From NCBI GenBank assembly GCA_900618425.1, contig UZAN01048859.1, positions 11,122 through 23,295 of the forward strand: a stretch of DNA of 12,174 nt, written 5' to 3'. The position numbers and the translations under genes are program-made. The DNA is from Echinostoma caproni. Lineage: Eukaryota; Platyhelminthes; Trematoda; Plagiorchiida; Echinostomatidae. Each line of letters starts with the position of its first letter. Within the stretch, counting starts at the first letter, position 1. Shown piece by piece: positions 1-8,593 of the stretch. The notes beneath the pieces were generated by a model that worked only from the letters and a program-made list of their open reading frames with translations, was not told the origin of the DNA and did not search any database.

Positions 1-188
1 GCACAAAAAAGGGTGTAGGAACGTTTACTTTTTATTTTTTTTAACTTTGCAATTCACAATAACAAACGTCATTCTTTAGTCGATACAAAACCTTGGGTGA
101 CGGTAAAATTGCTGAACGCATGGTAACTCCGCTCGTTTATTTGTAAAATGTTTGGTTCAAAGTGAAAATTAAAGTATAAAGACAAAAT

Positions 189-850
189 TTAACGCTGATA
201 ACGATTTCCAGGAGGGTTAAGTTTGTGGATATAGAGATAGAAATATGATTCTCCAAAGGCTCGTGAAGAGCTTGTTTCTAACGGAATGCAGTGATGCAGT
301 GATGCAACATAAAAACTACGAAATGTCTCATCATTTTGTACAACAATGTTTTTTTTATTTAGTCCGCGATTTGGCAAAACGTCATCAATAATAGTTTTCA
401 CATGTTTATATTACAATGTGCAGGTACTTAACCAGCCGGTTTGTCGCTGACGATGTGCATTCAACATTGAGATGAATAGGAACGTTTTGTATGGGGATAT
501 TCGGAAGTCTCTACGGGCGTGAAGGAAGATCGCTCCTTAAATTCAAGGTAGAACAGGTTGATAATCTGAGTTTCAGTTTGATTCCACTAAGATAAGATCT
601 GGTTTTGGTCTTCACCTTATTCACAACTGTTTGGATTGCAGCCTTGATTTTTTTTCTATAAGTGATATGCTTCAAAACCTGCTTTCGGTAGTCAGTTTTG
701 TCAAACATCACGATTACGTTTCCTGTATCAGCCTAGGAAATGTGAAAATGGATTCGTCTTTTTGGAGAACATTTAACGCGGCAGCTTGTTCGCGTTTTCC
801 GTGGATGGGCGTTGACGCTACATGATATTTGCAATTCTGATTCGCATAGC
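189..850 (-). mobile_element. Decayed Penelope-like retroelement reverse transcriptase fragment
   Basis: Several minus-strand blocks, in the right order but in different frames, resemble the N-terminal part of Penelope-like element reverse transcriptases. From upstream to downstream on the minus strand they are: E-Q-A-A-A-L-N-V-L-Q-K-D-E-S-I near 791-740; A-D-T-G-N (718-732), where the family usually has A-D-K-G-N; then V-I-V-M-F-D-K-T-D-Y-R-K-Q-V-L (about 670-717); a basic S-G-I-K-L-K-L-R-L-S stretch (541-600); S-S-A-T-N-R-L-V-K-Y-L (about 420-455); and a V-Q-N-D-E-T-F block near 320-345. The frame changes around 733-738 and stops break the reading frame several times, so no working enzyme is encoded. 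Neither the catalytic Y-x-D-D region nor a GIY-YIG endonuclease is visible, and I found no element ends. The minus-strand sequence at 850-1270 may be more of the same element but has no motif I can name. The family assignment comes from motif memory, not a search. Confidence 0.6.
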
Positions 851-1289
851 TTCTGCCGCTTCTTTGAGTCGATTACTAAGTGCCTGATCAATACTAGAAA
901 TAACATCACATCTTGCCTTAGTCAAATTCGTTTTTCATTGCCATCTGGAGCAGTCTGTGCAGCACAGAGTGAGGCGAGAAATGCTGGTGCACAAGGAGTG
1001 TGAAGCTTACAAGCGGAAAATTGTTGTCTATCTGGACAGATTATTCTTTCCAATGGTTGAGACCTTTTGCTTGACGCCACCTTAACAGATGGTATTCGGT
1101 TCGGACAGATTCGTATAGAAGATTTTGAAGTAGAGTTGCTTGCACATTTCGGTTAGGGGTGAGGAGGTTCTTCGGGTCTGTATCACTGCACGTGTCCCCA
1201 CTTATTTTATTATTATCACATGAAATAGCTCCCCACGCCTTAATAGAACGCGTGTCAATTCTCAATGCCATGACTCAAATGTACCCAGA
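851..1289. other. No supported gene; possible 5' part of the decayed retroelement
   Basis: Short open stretches occur on both strands, including a minus-strand frame at 1041-1271, but none shows a family motif or paired splice sites. The position, directly upstream of the minus-strand reverse transcriptase blocks, would suit the poorly conserved N-terminal part of the same element. This is inference from position only. Confidence 0.3.
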
Positions 1290-1560
1290 TTTTAAAACCT
1301 TTCAGCCGAGTCTACACTTGGAGTCTAATACTGAAATGAGCGAGGCGCAATGCCCGAAACGGCCTCGCAAATATAAGTTGTACCTTATCGTGTAAATGGA
1401 AAATGAAAAGCTGTCTAATCAAGTGTCCGGTAGTTGAGTGAATAGCATGCATCAACTCTGCATATGAGGTCCCGGTTTCGATCCCCAGTTGGGTAGATGG
1501 ATTCGCATTGATCATTAGACCCAATCAGGCCGAAACAACTGTACGGCACATTATTTGCTC
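1290..1560 (+). repeat. SINE-like tRNA-derived repeat, copy A (diverged)
   Basis: This stretch aligns by eye with 4829-5094. Shared landmarks in order are C-C-G-A-G-T-C (about 1306), a G-G-A-G-T-C-T-A-A-T-A-C-T-G-A block (1319-1334), C-G-T-G-T followed by a purine-rich run (1389-1415), a tRNA-like segment from about 1425, and a tail with GGATTCGCATTG (about 1499-1510) and GGCCGAAACAACTG. The tRNA-like segment keeps a recognisable pol III B-box-like sequence, GGTTTCGATCC, near 1474-1484. The A box is more eroded than in copy B. No poly-A tail or target-site duplication was recognised. Because homology begins about 130 bp before the tRNA-like head, the unit is larger than a simple tRNA-headed SINE. 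Confidence 0.6.
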
Positions 1561-2305
1561 CACACACGAAGAATTCCTTCCATGAAAGTGAAATTTCTGT
1601 TGTGTATGCATACCACTCTGATTTCCGAAAACTGACAATTCCATTTCTTGTCTATAATTTGTAAAACTTGCTTACCACAGAAGAACGACCACTAACAGAG
1701 AGACCGCGACGCATTCCTGGCTGAGAGCACCGATTTATCTACATCAAGACCGTATACCGTTGTCAAATAAAAGTCGTTCACGAAAACGAAGTGTCTCAAA
1801 CGGAAGCTATAGTTAAAACGCATGAGCACGGTTTAGACATGCATTGTGCTAGCGAAGTGGGGTTCTCCGTCCTATGAGCAATACCACATTCAGTTACATG
1901 TAATCGAACAAAGTCCAATGAATAACTCAACAATGAGTGTTATTGGTGTCTGAGGGTCAGTAGCTAACATCATGTTACCATGAGATCATCCATGTTCAAA
2001 GTTCACGACATTGTCCACCTTGACAGATCTGCTTTCTAGCCCACGCTGCATCACTAAATAAAAACCTTCGTGTTCATCCTGAGTGAAACAGCTGGCAGAG
2101 ACCAGACTCTCGGATCGCTTTGTGTAAGCGCTTGACAGTTTGTCGAATCGATCGAAGTAATTGGTCAATAAGATATCATTTTACTAAACACCTGATGATT
2201 GTATTATTGTACTGAACGGCTTCCATCTGTCCCCGTACCCTGCTATTACGATCACTCAGGTATATCCCTTGACATCCGTGGAACAATAACTCAAAGCTCA
2301 TAACG
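1561..2305. other. Intergenic / upstream region without a supported gene
   Basis: No exon, tRNA or repeat with support was seen. The stretch ends just upstream of the signal-peptide exon. A weak TATA-like TATATCC sits at 2261-2267, about 40 bp before the ATG, and could belong to that gene's promoter, but the match is too loose to call. Confidence 0.3.
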
Positions 2306-2369
2306 ATGAATCCAACAGCAAACATTCTGTTCTATGCGGTGCTTGCACTCAGTCTCTTCTATGTGGTCG
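2306..2369 (+). CDS. Exon 1: signal peptide of a secreted protein (RNase T2-like gene model)
   Basis: The ATG has an A at -3 and opens 21 codons reading M-N-P-T-A-N-I-L-F-Y-A-V-L-A-L-S-L-F-Y-V-V, a short hydrophobic stretch typical of a secretory signal peptide. It lacks the usual basic residue near the N-terminus. The exon ends at a strong donor (G|GTGAGT at 2370), leaving one base of the next codon (phase 1), a common arrangement for signal-peptide exons of animal secreted proteins. The next plus-strand exon candidate with a compatible acceptor is 3313-3509, which needs exactly this phase. Joining the two is inference. The exon itself is well supported by hydrophobicity plus donor. Cleavage probably falls close to the exon junction. 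Confidence 0.55.
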
Positions 2370-3312
2370 GTGAGTTCCGTGTTCACTAAAAAGGATCTTT
2401 GCTTTGTTGGTGTCCGCATAAATATAATCGACCGTCAGCTTATTTGTCACTATTCATTCTGTTTCCTAAAACACTAACATACAGACTGATCCGCGAAAAG
2501 AAATTAATATTAGTATTTGTGTTGTTATTGTCAGCGCATTGAGCGGTGATTGACCGAATTTATTCTTTCTTGCTTTTCGTGCTCTACAACACCTTTTCAA
2601 ACGTTTCGTCAGCACTTCGAGTCCGTCAATAACTATGACAGACCTGGATAACAGTGCGCATACTGTTGGTTTGTATGGGATTGCCACGCTCTATCCGTTA
2701 AGCAATCTTTCTGTGATTTCCGAATCATCCATAGTATATGACAAACTCTTTGTTGTCACTTTGACCCTTGTTGGCTTCCCTTTGAGACATAGCCCAGAGA
2801 ATGTCGTACACAGCTTTTGATTTTCGGCTGCAAACAACCCCTCCGAAGAGGAGTTTGATTGAAGTTTTACAAAAATGGTCTTCACACAACAACTTCACAG
2901 TATTTTCACCAATTCATTTTTAAGTTTTTCACTTGACCAGTATGCGTTATTTGCGGTGATCCACGTATCAGAGAATTTGAGCCTATTTTCATTCTACATC
3001 TGCAGTGATAATTTGATAATTTCCTTCGATCTGTTATTTATAATTAGCGGATGGGTGTATTTCTGCTAGCTACGACTTTTCGTAGATGTCATTTGTGTCC
3101 ATTAGCTCGCAAGCTGATTAATCCACGACAAGATAAAATCCCACAACCATAAGAGAAATGGAAATCAACATCATGTAGTCCAAAATTTCAAANAACATTT
3201 TCTCTTTTCGTTTTGTTTCTCTGTACATTCAGCTTTTGTTGGAGGCCAAAATGAAACAGTCTGTAAGTCTGTAAATGCTCCCCTCGTGTAATGCGGAATG
3301 CTAGTCTTACAG
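2370..3312 (+). other. Putative intron 1 of the RNase T2-like gene
   Basis: It begins with GTGAGT and ends with TCTTACAG. A short reading frame at 2735-2802 after a CATAG acceptor was considered as an extra exon, but no donor in the required phase exists. The single undetermined base of the window (3193) lies here. Otherwise only short chance frames are visible. Confidence 0.4.
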
Positions 3313-3509
3313 ATACAATATTTCAAACCGTATTTGGACGATATCTCCAATCCAAGTTTCCCGAAAAGGTTTTCTCCACCGTTCTCCATTCAGGGTGTCA
3401 CATTGACGGAACTGTTTACAGAGATTCAAAGAAGATTCATTGGGACCCCGCATATTCCAATCCCTATTCTGCTTTATTCAGAAATATGAGTACCACACTG
3501 TGTTGGGCA
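3313..3509 (+). CDS. Exon 2: RNase T2-like domain, CAS1-like region
   Basis: The exon is bounded by an acceptor (TCTTACAG|AT) and a donor (GGGCA|GTAAGC) and enters in phase 1 from the signal-peptide exon. It then reads 65 codons with no stop and leaves in phase 0. In the joined model (residues 22-87) the sequence V-L-H-S-G-C-H-I-D-G carries a histidine (His47) where RNase T2 enzymes have the CAS1 motif H-G-L-W-P. The histidine is kept, but G, L, W and P are replaced. A sequon N79-M-S fits a secreted glycoprotein. The last residues C-W-A form the start of the CAS2-like motif that finishes in the next exon. A second frame is also open at 3298-3489 but ends in a stop before any donor, so I chose the frame given. 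Family assignment rests on motif order and spacing. Catalytic activity is doubtful because the substrate-binding tryptophan of CAS1 is missing. Confidence 0.5.
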
Positions 3510-4005
3510 GTAAGCATTAAGTACTGTTTTTATCTAATCAATATTAAAACTTGTTATCGGTATTGATATTGATTAACAATTCAAATGGTTCGCGTAAATT
3601 CCCAGCTCATCCAGTCAACCATACACTCGGGAGCATAGTGCAAAGCGGTTTTCGTCTGATGCTCTCAAACTCCACCTGTGAACTGATTTTCATTCATTCC
3701 TTTCATCCGTGCATAAGCAATAATACCCATTTGATGGGCATGTATTATAGTTTCTCATTGATACAACTCAGATAATATAGAAAAATTTTAACAGATTTTG
3801 TGATTGAGACCTGACATGAAATCATACAGATTACATATGATACGCAATAATATATTATGGAATCGAGTCTATGTGCTATTCACAAACGCGTACTATTTCG
3901 TCTCCTGATTTATTTGTCCCTTCCGACACTCGATTTCTTTGACTCAAGATTCAGACATCGTTCCGGCACAATTATACATTGATGGATTCATTCAAATCGT
4001 GTCAG
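3510..4005 (+). other. Putative intron 2 of the RNase T2-like gene
   Basis: It begins with GTAAGC and ends with TCGTGTCAG. An open frame at 3551-3775 has no motif and no acceptor/donor pair that would preserve the model's phase. Confidence 0.4.
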
Positions 4006-4192
4006 GTTGACTGGGCAAAGCACGGCTCAGTGTTGGCACATTCCACCGTTTTACTGAACGGGACAAAACTGAAAAGACATGGAGTGGATTATCGAAAATC
4101 GGCATTCGTGAAGACTTTGCGCACTGTGCTTGAACGTTTCCCCAGCTCATTCAATCACTGGGCTTACTATGGGAAGATTAAAAATGTCAAAG
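4006..4192 (+). CDS. Exon 3: RNase T2-like domain, CAS2-like region
   Basis: The exon starts after TGTCAG in phase 0, reads 62 codons and ends at a strong donor (AAAG|GTGAGT), phase 1. Its first residues V-D-W-A-K-H-G-S, joined to C-W-A from exon 2, give C-W-A-V-D-W-A-K-H-G-S, which parallels the RNase T2 CAS2 consensus F-W-x-H-E-W-x-K-H-G-T-C. The second catalytic histidine (His93) is kept. The catalytic glutamate is aspartate (Asp89), with the family's four-residue Glu-to-His spacing. The cysteine after H-G-T is valine. Further on, V-D-Y-R-K-S-A-F-V-K-T-L resembles the D-Y-F-x-x-A-L helix that usually follows CAS2. A sequon N105-G-T is present. From the CAS1 histidine to the CAS2 histidine is 46 residues, somewhat shorter than in the human enzyme (53). 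An alternative reading as a HAT-repeat exon was considered and is weaker. Confidence 0.55.
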
Positions 4193-4307
4193 GTGAGTTA
4201 GATATGTTGATTCAAGTTTTATTAATGCGTTCGTTCGAAATAACCAAGCCAACCTGCTCGCTCATTACTAACAGTTTCCCCCCCCCCATCTACCTCTCCA
4301 TCTCCAG
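4193..4307 (+). other. Putative intron 3, with a long pyrimidine tract at its acceptor
   Basis: It runs from GTGAGT to a very strong acceptor: a run of ten C (4278-4287) followed by a pyrimidine-rich stretch and CTCCAG at 4302-4307. This is the best polypyrimidine tract in the window. Confidence 0.5.
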
Positions 4308-4439
4308 CCGAGTAACTTTAGCCAGCATCGAATAACGCAGAACCGGAAAGAGACATTTGTAGGGAATAAAGGATGTATAGACCGAATGCACTGCTCAGAG
4401 ATCAAAGAGAGTTCACATCATACTTCAGGCCTGGAATAA
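4308..4439 (+). CDS. Exon 4: C-terminal exon candidate, frame conflict with exon 3
   Basis: After the strong acceptor at 4307 one frame (phase 0) is open for 43 codons to TAA at 4437-4439. It starts P-S-N-F-S (with a sequon) and contains G-C-I-D-R-M-H-C-S-E-I-K-E-S, loosely like the end of RNase T2 domains, where a P-S turn is followed by an isolated cysteine and an L-x-E-I-x-x-C segment. However, the strong donor of exon 3 leaves phase 1. Spliced canonically, the protein reads only Ala-Glu and stops at TAA 4313-4315, giving a 151-residue product, short for the family (about 230-250). Either the gene has suffered a one-base frame change, a weaker donor is used, or the phase-0 frame is a relic. 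An AATAAA at 4365-4370 lies inside this frame and could act as a poly-A signal for the short form. Confidence 0.35.
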   Translation, partial: PSNFSQHRITQNRKETFVGNKGCIDRMHCSEIKESSHHTSGLE

Positions 4440-4828
4440 TCCACTTATGCAGCACACTAAATATTCTCATGCCTATAACTGAAACCTGCAGTTTCACAAT
4501 GTGATTCAATTTCAAAAGCCGAATAGACACTGGTTCGGATTCCAGTTGATTTATTGATCTGATTTCTCATTCACATAGTTTCAATGTTTCTTGTTTTCAT
4601 AGCACGGTTCGATTCCGTGGAACAAATAAAGACACATCTGTAGGTGCAAGCGATTACTCGACCTTCACATGCATGTTTAAGAAATACATCTGGCGAGAAT
4701 TCCCATATCTCATGTGAGTAATGGAGGGTTTGATTCAATTTCAGAGTGGAAATTCGTCGTGGATATGTCAATTCGAATATGAATCTAATCCTTTAGTACT
4801 CACTTGCAATAAGTAGTCAGGTTGTGAA
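4440..4828. other. 3' flank of the RNase T2-like gene, no further gene seen
   Basis: Possible 3' untranslated or intergenic sequence. No clear AATAAA-type signal and no exon with paired splice sites were recognised. Confidence 0.3.
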
Positions 4829-5094
4829 TGTTTTCAACCGAGTCATAATCCGGAGGCTAGTGCTGAGATCAGTGAGGTCTGTGGCTATGCAACGAGCCCG
4901 CGACGATTGTTTGTGCTATTTCGTGTGATTGCGAAATGGAAAAGTATCAGATCAGCTGCCCGGTGGCCGAGCGGGTAACACGCTTGCGTTCTCCGTGTGA
5001 GGTTCCGGGTGTAATCCTCAGTTCCGTCTGTGGATTCGCACTGCTGATGAGATCCAACCAGGTCAAAACAGTCGTCCAATGCTTCCTTGCTTTT
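4829..5094 (+). repeat. SINE-like tRNA-derived repeat, copy B
   Basis: This is the better-preserved partner of 1290-1560. The tRNA-like head starts near 4958 with GCCCGGTGGCCGAGCGGGTA, a good pol III A box of the Leu/Ser tRNA type. It is followed by a B-box region near 5001-5018 that has been disturbed (GGTTCCGGGTGTAATCC instead of GGTTCRAATCC). The tail carries GGATTCGCACTGCTGATGAG, which copy A shares in altered form, and ends in a T-rich run at 5086-5095. Upstream homology with copy A reaches back to about 4840 (C-C-G-A-G-T-C and the G-G-A-G-G-C-T-A-G-T-G-C-T-G-A block). The damaged B box suggests an inactive copy. Confidence 0.6.
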
Positions 5095-5280
5095 TAGTTC
5101 ACGCTTCGTTCGTCATATGCACGACGAAGATCAACTTTGAAATTCCCATATTGATTTAGGAACGAATAATTAAATGATCGAGAATAGATTTATCGCTAAA
5201 TTAGACTACAATTTCGAAGGCGAACAACTGTTTTCGAGCGATTTATGATCGTGCCTGTACAGATCATGTAAGGGTTTGTT
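5095..5280. other. Spacer without recognised features
   Basis: No exon, repeat or RNA gene could be supported. Confidence 0.3.
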
Positions 5281-5440
5281 GTAGGTGGGGGCACATTTTC
5301 ACCACGGTTCGAAAAGTCATTCGGGATGAGGAGAGGGGAGGGATGGGTGGGGTTAGCCCTATGTGGTTGTGTTGGGGATGAGATTGATTGTGATTGGATT
5401 GTTGGTGATGATGTTGTTGATCATTTAGGTGCAGGGGTTT
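5281..5440 (+). other. G/T-rich, C-poor tract with a G-quadruplex motif
   Basis: From about 5310 to 5440 the plus strand is rich in G and T and almost free of C. At 5335-5352 there are four G-runs with very short loops (GGGG-A-GGG-AT-GGG-T-GGGG), a canonical quadruplex motif. Downstream the stretch continues as irregular TGATG/TTG repeats. It has no coding frame. It may be low-complexity or satellite-derived DNA. Confidence 0.6.
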
Positions 5441-7576
5441 GGAGAGCTTGAATCAGTCACTGTTGTGCGCATAGTTGTGGTGTGAAAAGGCGAATGCTTA
5501 TCACATAGCGGTTAGTGGCTAGTGTGTGTGCGCACTACCTAAACGGGGTTGAACGGGGAAGGCACACGCGATAGATTACGCTGATTGCGGATTCCCAACT
5601 GTTTGGATGGTCAAGAATGGCACTACCAATGCTTCCTGTGCCTCCTTGTCTCAACTAACGTGGGCAGTGTTCCTTCAGTCGTTAGGATAGTTGCCTCAAC
5701 GTGCGGTCAGTATATGTTGCGATACAATACGAAGAAGTAAATAACCAGGGTAGTGGCCAGTGTAGGCAGCCTATCTTTGAAGCTGCTTCGGATGATGGGC
5801 GAGCCTGTGAACGCTGCATGTGACGCGTGCAACGAAGCGAAACTACCACACAGCTGATTTAATATATACGTTCGTTCAGCGACTGGCCCATCATCTGAAC
5901 CAGCCAGCAGTATTTCAGCACTGGTAACAAACCAAATGAAAAATCCCAATCAGTCTGTGCTGTGTGTACTGTGCTCCACACACTCATTGCAGCATGTGGA
6001 TTAGTAATTGGGCAACAAATAGCCACATCATGGTTCGACTGAGCATAACAAAAGTCAACTAATCCGATTGCCCCTGGACAATGAATTGTTTTCAAATTGG
6101 ATTACGAAAGGTTGTTTTGAAATGCACCCTACCAGTCCTCAGTCTCTGTGACTGCAAGTTGAATGCGTAGGTTTACCTATTGACTTGTGTGAACCGGATG
6201 GATATTTGACCATTTCTTGACTTTTATTGTAAATATCCAAAATGTTGATTTAATAGACGCGAACGTGGGACTTGTTTGATATGAACATAACCGAAACTAA
6301 ATGTTCACGCACTGTTCACAGAGTCTGAACAATGATCTGTCCAAATGTATGTTATTTGTATTTCACCGTTTTCACAACAAACTGTGAATAAAACGAAAAC
6401 TTGTGTTGATTTGGGCGGGCAGAGCTTGAGGCTATTGGATCACGGTGATATCAATGCAGAGGATTTTATGCCTCTAACGAAACAGTCGGCAAAAGCTACG
6501 GCGTCCTTATTCAATAAATAATAGCTCTCTGAGATGTGATGGAGAACATTGAAATTGAAACGTGCGCTCAAACATAAACGAGACGAGTGATCTCTTATTA
6601 GACGACCACTTTTATAGTTGTTATCTGCACCCGACAACAAGCCTTAAATCAATGTGGATTATATAGGAATGGGAAGGAAAAATGCCTCTTGAGGATTAAG
6701 TAATATGATCTCGACTCGATAAAAAGCAAAAGTTATTGCTTTGAATGAGATAAGGTAAGAAAAAACTACCAGAAATGATTGTGCATGTTTGATGTTCGTC
6801 TGAACAGGAGTTGAGACTGAAATCTGACTAAAATGTTACATACTGTGCACCTCTACCAATCGTTCTTAGTATGGCTGCCAACTAATTGTGAGAGTTATTC
6901 AAATGAAATTCATGCATTGCATCAATTAGCAATTCGATTTCCGAAGGGTTAAGACTACACTAACAGGTCCGAATCGAACAATAATGAACCCGTTACCGTC
7001 AAATCAATTGCTTTACAACTTGTTCTTTGACCAGAAAGCTCATGCCCATATTCAACCTATATAGTGTATATCTGAGGAATTGAACGGTGTACACGTATCG
7101 ATGATAGAACATGCGTTCATGATTTACTTCAGTCAGTCACGGATAGTTCATCCCAGATAGACATTGTGGAAAGCATGTCCTCAACGAAGCTCTTTTCCGC
7201 GCAACTAGCATTGGTAAACGAATAACACGTGCTACATCTTTGTATCTCATTCAACATCAGTTACATCAAACTGTCTTCTTTGTTTTCCAGTCACCTGGTA
7301 ATCTGAAATCGGGCGAAATGACATGCTCTATGCGGATGTGACTGATTTCCGATTATAACTTGATTAAAGGTTTTATGTGAGCCGAATCGACCGCAGAATA
7401 TAGATCGATAATATAAAAATAAACAGCACAAAATTTGTTTTCATTCGTTTCGGATCAGCACACTGCGCATCAAGAATGTCACTCGCATGCACTACACTCG
7501 TATTCCGGGGAAACGAACGGTACAAACATTGAGCAACGACATCGTTCTTCTGGGATCGCGAGCTTTTCTTTCCTGT
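5441..7576. other. Region without a supported gene
   Basis: About 2.1 kb with only short frames. The least chance-like part is on the minus strand at 5707-6095. There two overlapping frames (5707-5949 and 5859-6095) together stay open for over 120 codons but disagree in frame, and I recognise no domain, so they could be remnants of a mobile element or chance. Around 5680-5705 a sequence resembles a tRNA A box but has no B box. Nothing else can be supported. Confidence 0.3.
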
Positions 7577-8085
7577 GTTGTACACTTTGTATGCTTGAGC
7601 TTGAGTTTTGGTGGTGCTTAGAATGACGGTGAGTGTGTATACTGTTGGTTTCCTAATCTCATCTTTTAATTCATTTCAATGTGCGTGCCTGTCGTGCATC
7701 AACCCCTGGCATTTTGTACACAGGCTATCGTTCTTCCGGGATATTAGATGAACCGTCTGTTCCATTTGAGTAACAGGTTCATAGAACCTAAGGCACTGGC
7801 GACTTCCTCCATATATTGTCTGGATTTTATTTTTGATTGTGTAGAGAGCGCAGTAGGCGAACTTTTAATTTGTATTCGTGATTTTCTCAGCGTGTTGGCT
7901 TTTGTGATTCCGAAATCTCCAGTTGCATTCAATCTCCCGTCTTGTATGTGCGTGATTGGCATGCTGTATCACGGCAACATCGCCACATAAGGCTGTATTA
8001 ACTACTTCACAAACCTTCGGTAAATCAGTTCAAATGAAGTACATTCCTAACTTGCCTTTGCAGGTGCAAGTCATGTTTATACCTG
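7577..8085 (+). repeat. Diverged inverted repeat, left copy (membrane-protein-like remnant)
   Basis: This copy matches the reverse complement of about 11620-12164. Identity is moderate in most places, with small indels (a deletion of about 14 bp near 7625), and nearly perfect in the block 7675-7735. The plus-strand frame 7748-7990 is open and hydrophobic. It shares a common reading pattern with the right copy (A-L-A-x-x-S-I-Y and L/F-D-C-V-E blocks), suggesting that both derive from the same coding sequence, perhaps a multi-pass membrane protein. Stops interrupt the frame upstream and downstream. I do not recognise the protein. Confidence 0.55.
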
Positions 8086-8382
8086 TTAATTCCTTTTTTG
8101 TGGAATTAGAAGGACTCTCTTCCCGTGTTAACCCTGGCGAAGAGTGACGCCCAAAGTACAGGTTCCAATGCAAGGTAACCCAAGACTGTCTCGTGATACA
8201 GTACTATTGATGCGAACTTGATTCGTGAAGTATCTGGGTTGGAACAATTTTCAAGATATAAGTGCACCCAATAAGAATGAGACAGCGCTCGGCTGTGTCG
8301 AAATACACCTTGCACTCAAGGTGCTTCAAAAGGGGACAGCTCACCACTATGATCAAAGTATACGGGGTCAAACAGACGGAAC

Positions 8383-8443
8383 TGAACTTTTCACAATCGG
8401 CATACAAACTTCATATCTGGCAAACAACGATTTGAACAATTAT
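8383..8443 (+). repeat. Direct repeat unit, first copy
   Basis: About 61 bp starting TGAACTTTTCACAATCGG recur at 8677-8737 with roughly nine mismatches. The second copy follows directly after a tRNA-like sequence, so this first copy may be a SINE body that lost its head. Confidence 0.6.
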
Positions 8444-8593
8444 CTTTCTCTAAGAAGCTCATTCGGTGGATTCCGGTGATTTCTCGGGAAAACCTGTCGG
8501 GGCAGTCAGCTTACGTGCTAACTACTGGATGCCACATGCCTCTGTAAGTTGGATGGGTAAATTCGAATGTGAAAAGATCAGTGCTATCAGTGT

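Noticed and set aside
285..306. Tandem GATGCAGT microrepeat
   Set aside because: Only about two and a half units, inside the decayed retroelement; likely chance or slippage.
1041..1395. Overlapping plus and minus open frames near the first SINE-like copy
   Set aside because: They partly overlap the repeat and show no motif or splice support; treated as chance frames.
2735..2802. Possible extra exon (V-Y-D-K-L-F-V-V-T-L-T-L) resembling the first strand of RNase T2 domains
   Set aside because: The acceptor fits phase 1, but no GT donor in the phase needed to enter exon 2 exists, and exon 2 itself can supply the first strand.
2954..3003. Frame ending F-E-P-I-F-I-L-H-L-Q after a GACCAG acceptor at 2939
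   Set aside because: It runs into a stop with no donor before it, so it cannot be an internal exon.
3193..3193. Undetermined base
   Set aside because: A sequencing or assembly gap of one base within a putative intron; no biological meaning.
3298..3489. Second open frame over exon 2 (63 codons)
   Set aside because: It ends in a stop with no donor and no motif; the other frame has matching splice phases on both sides.
4006..4192. Exon 3 read as a HAT-repeat exon of an RNA-processing factor
   Set aside because: The E-R-F-P...W-A-Y-Y pattern is only a loose match, while the CAS2-like motif across the splice junction explains the exon start better.
5676..5710. tRNA-like A box (GTTAGGATAGTTGCC)
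   Set aside because: No B box and no foldable cloverleaf follow.
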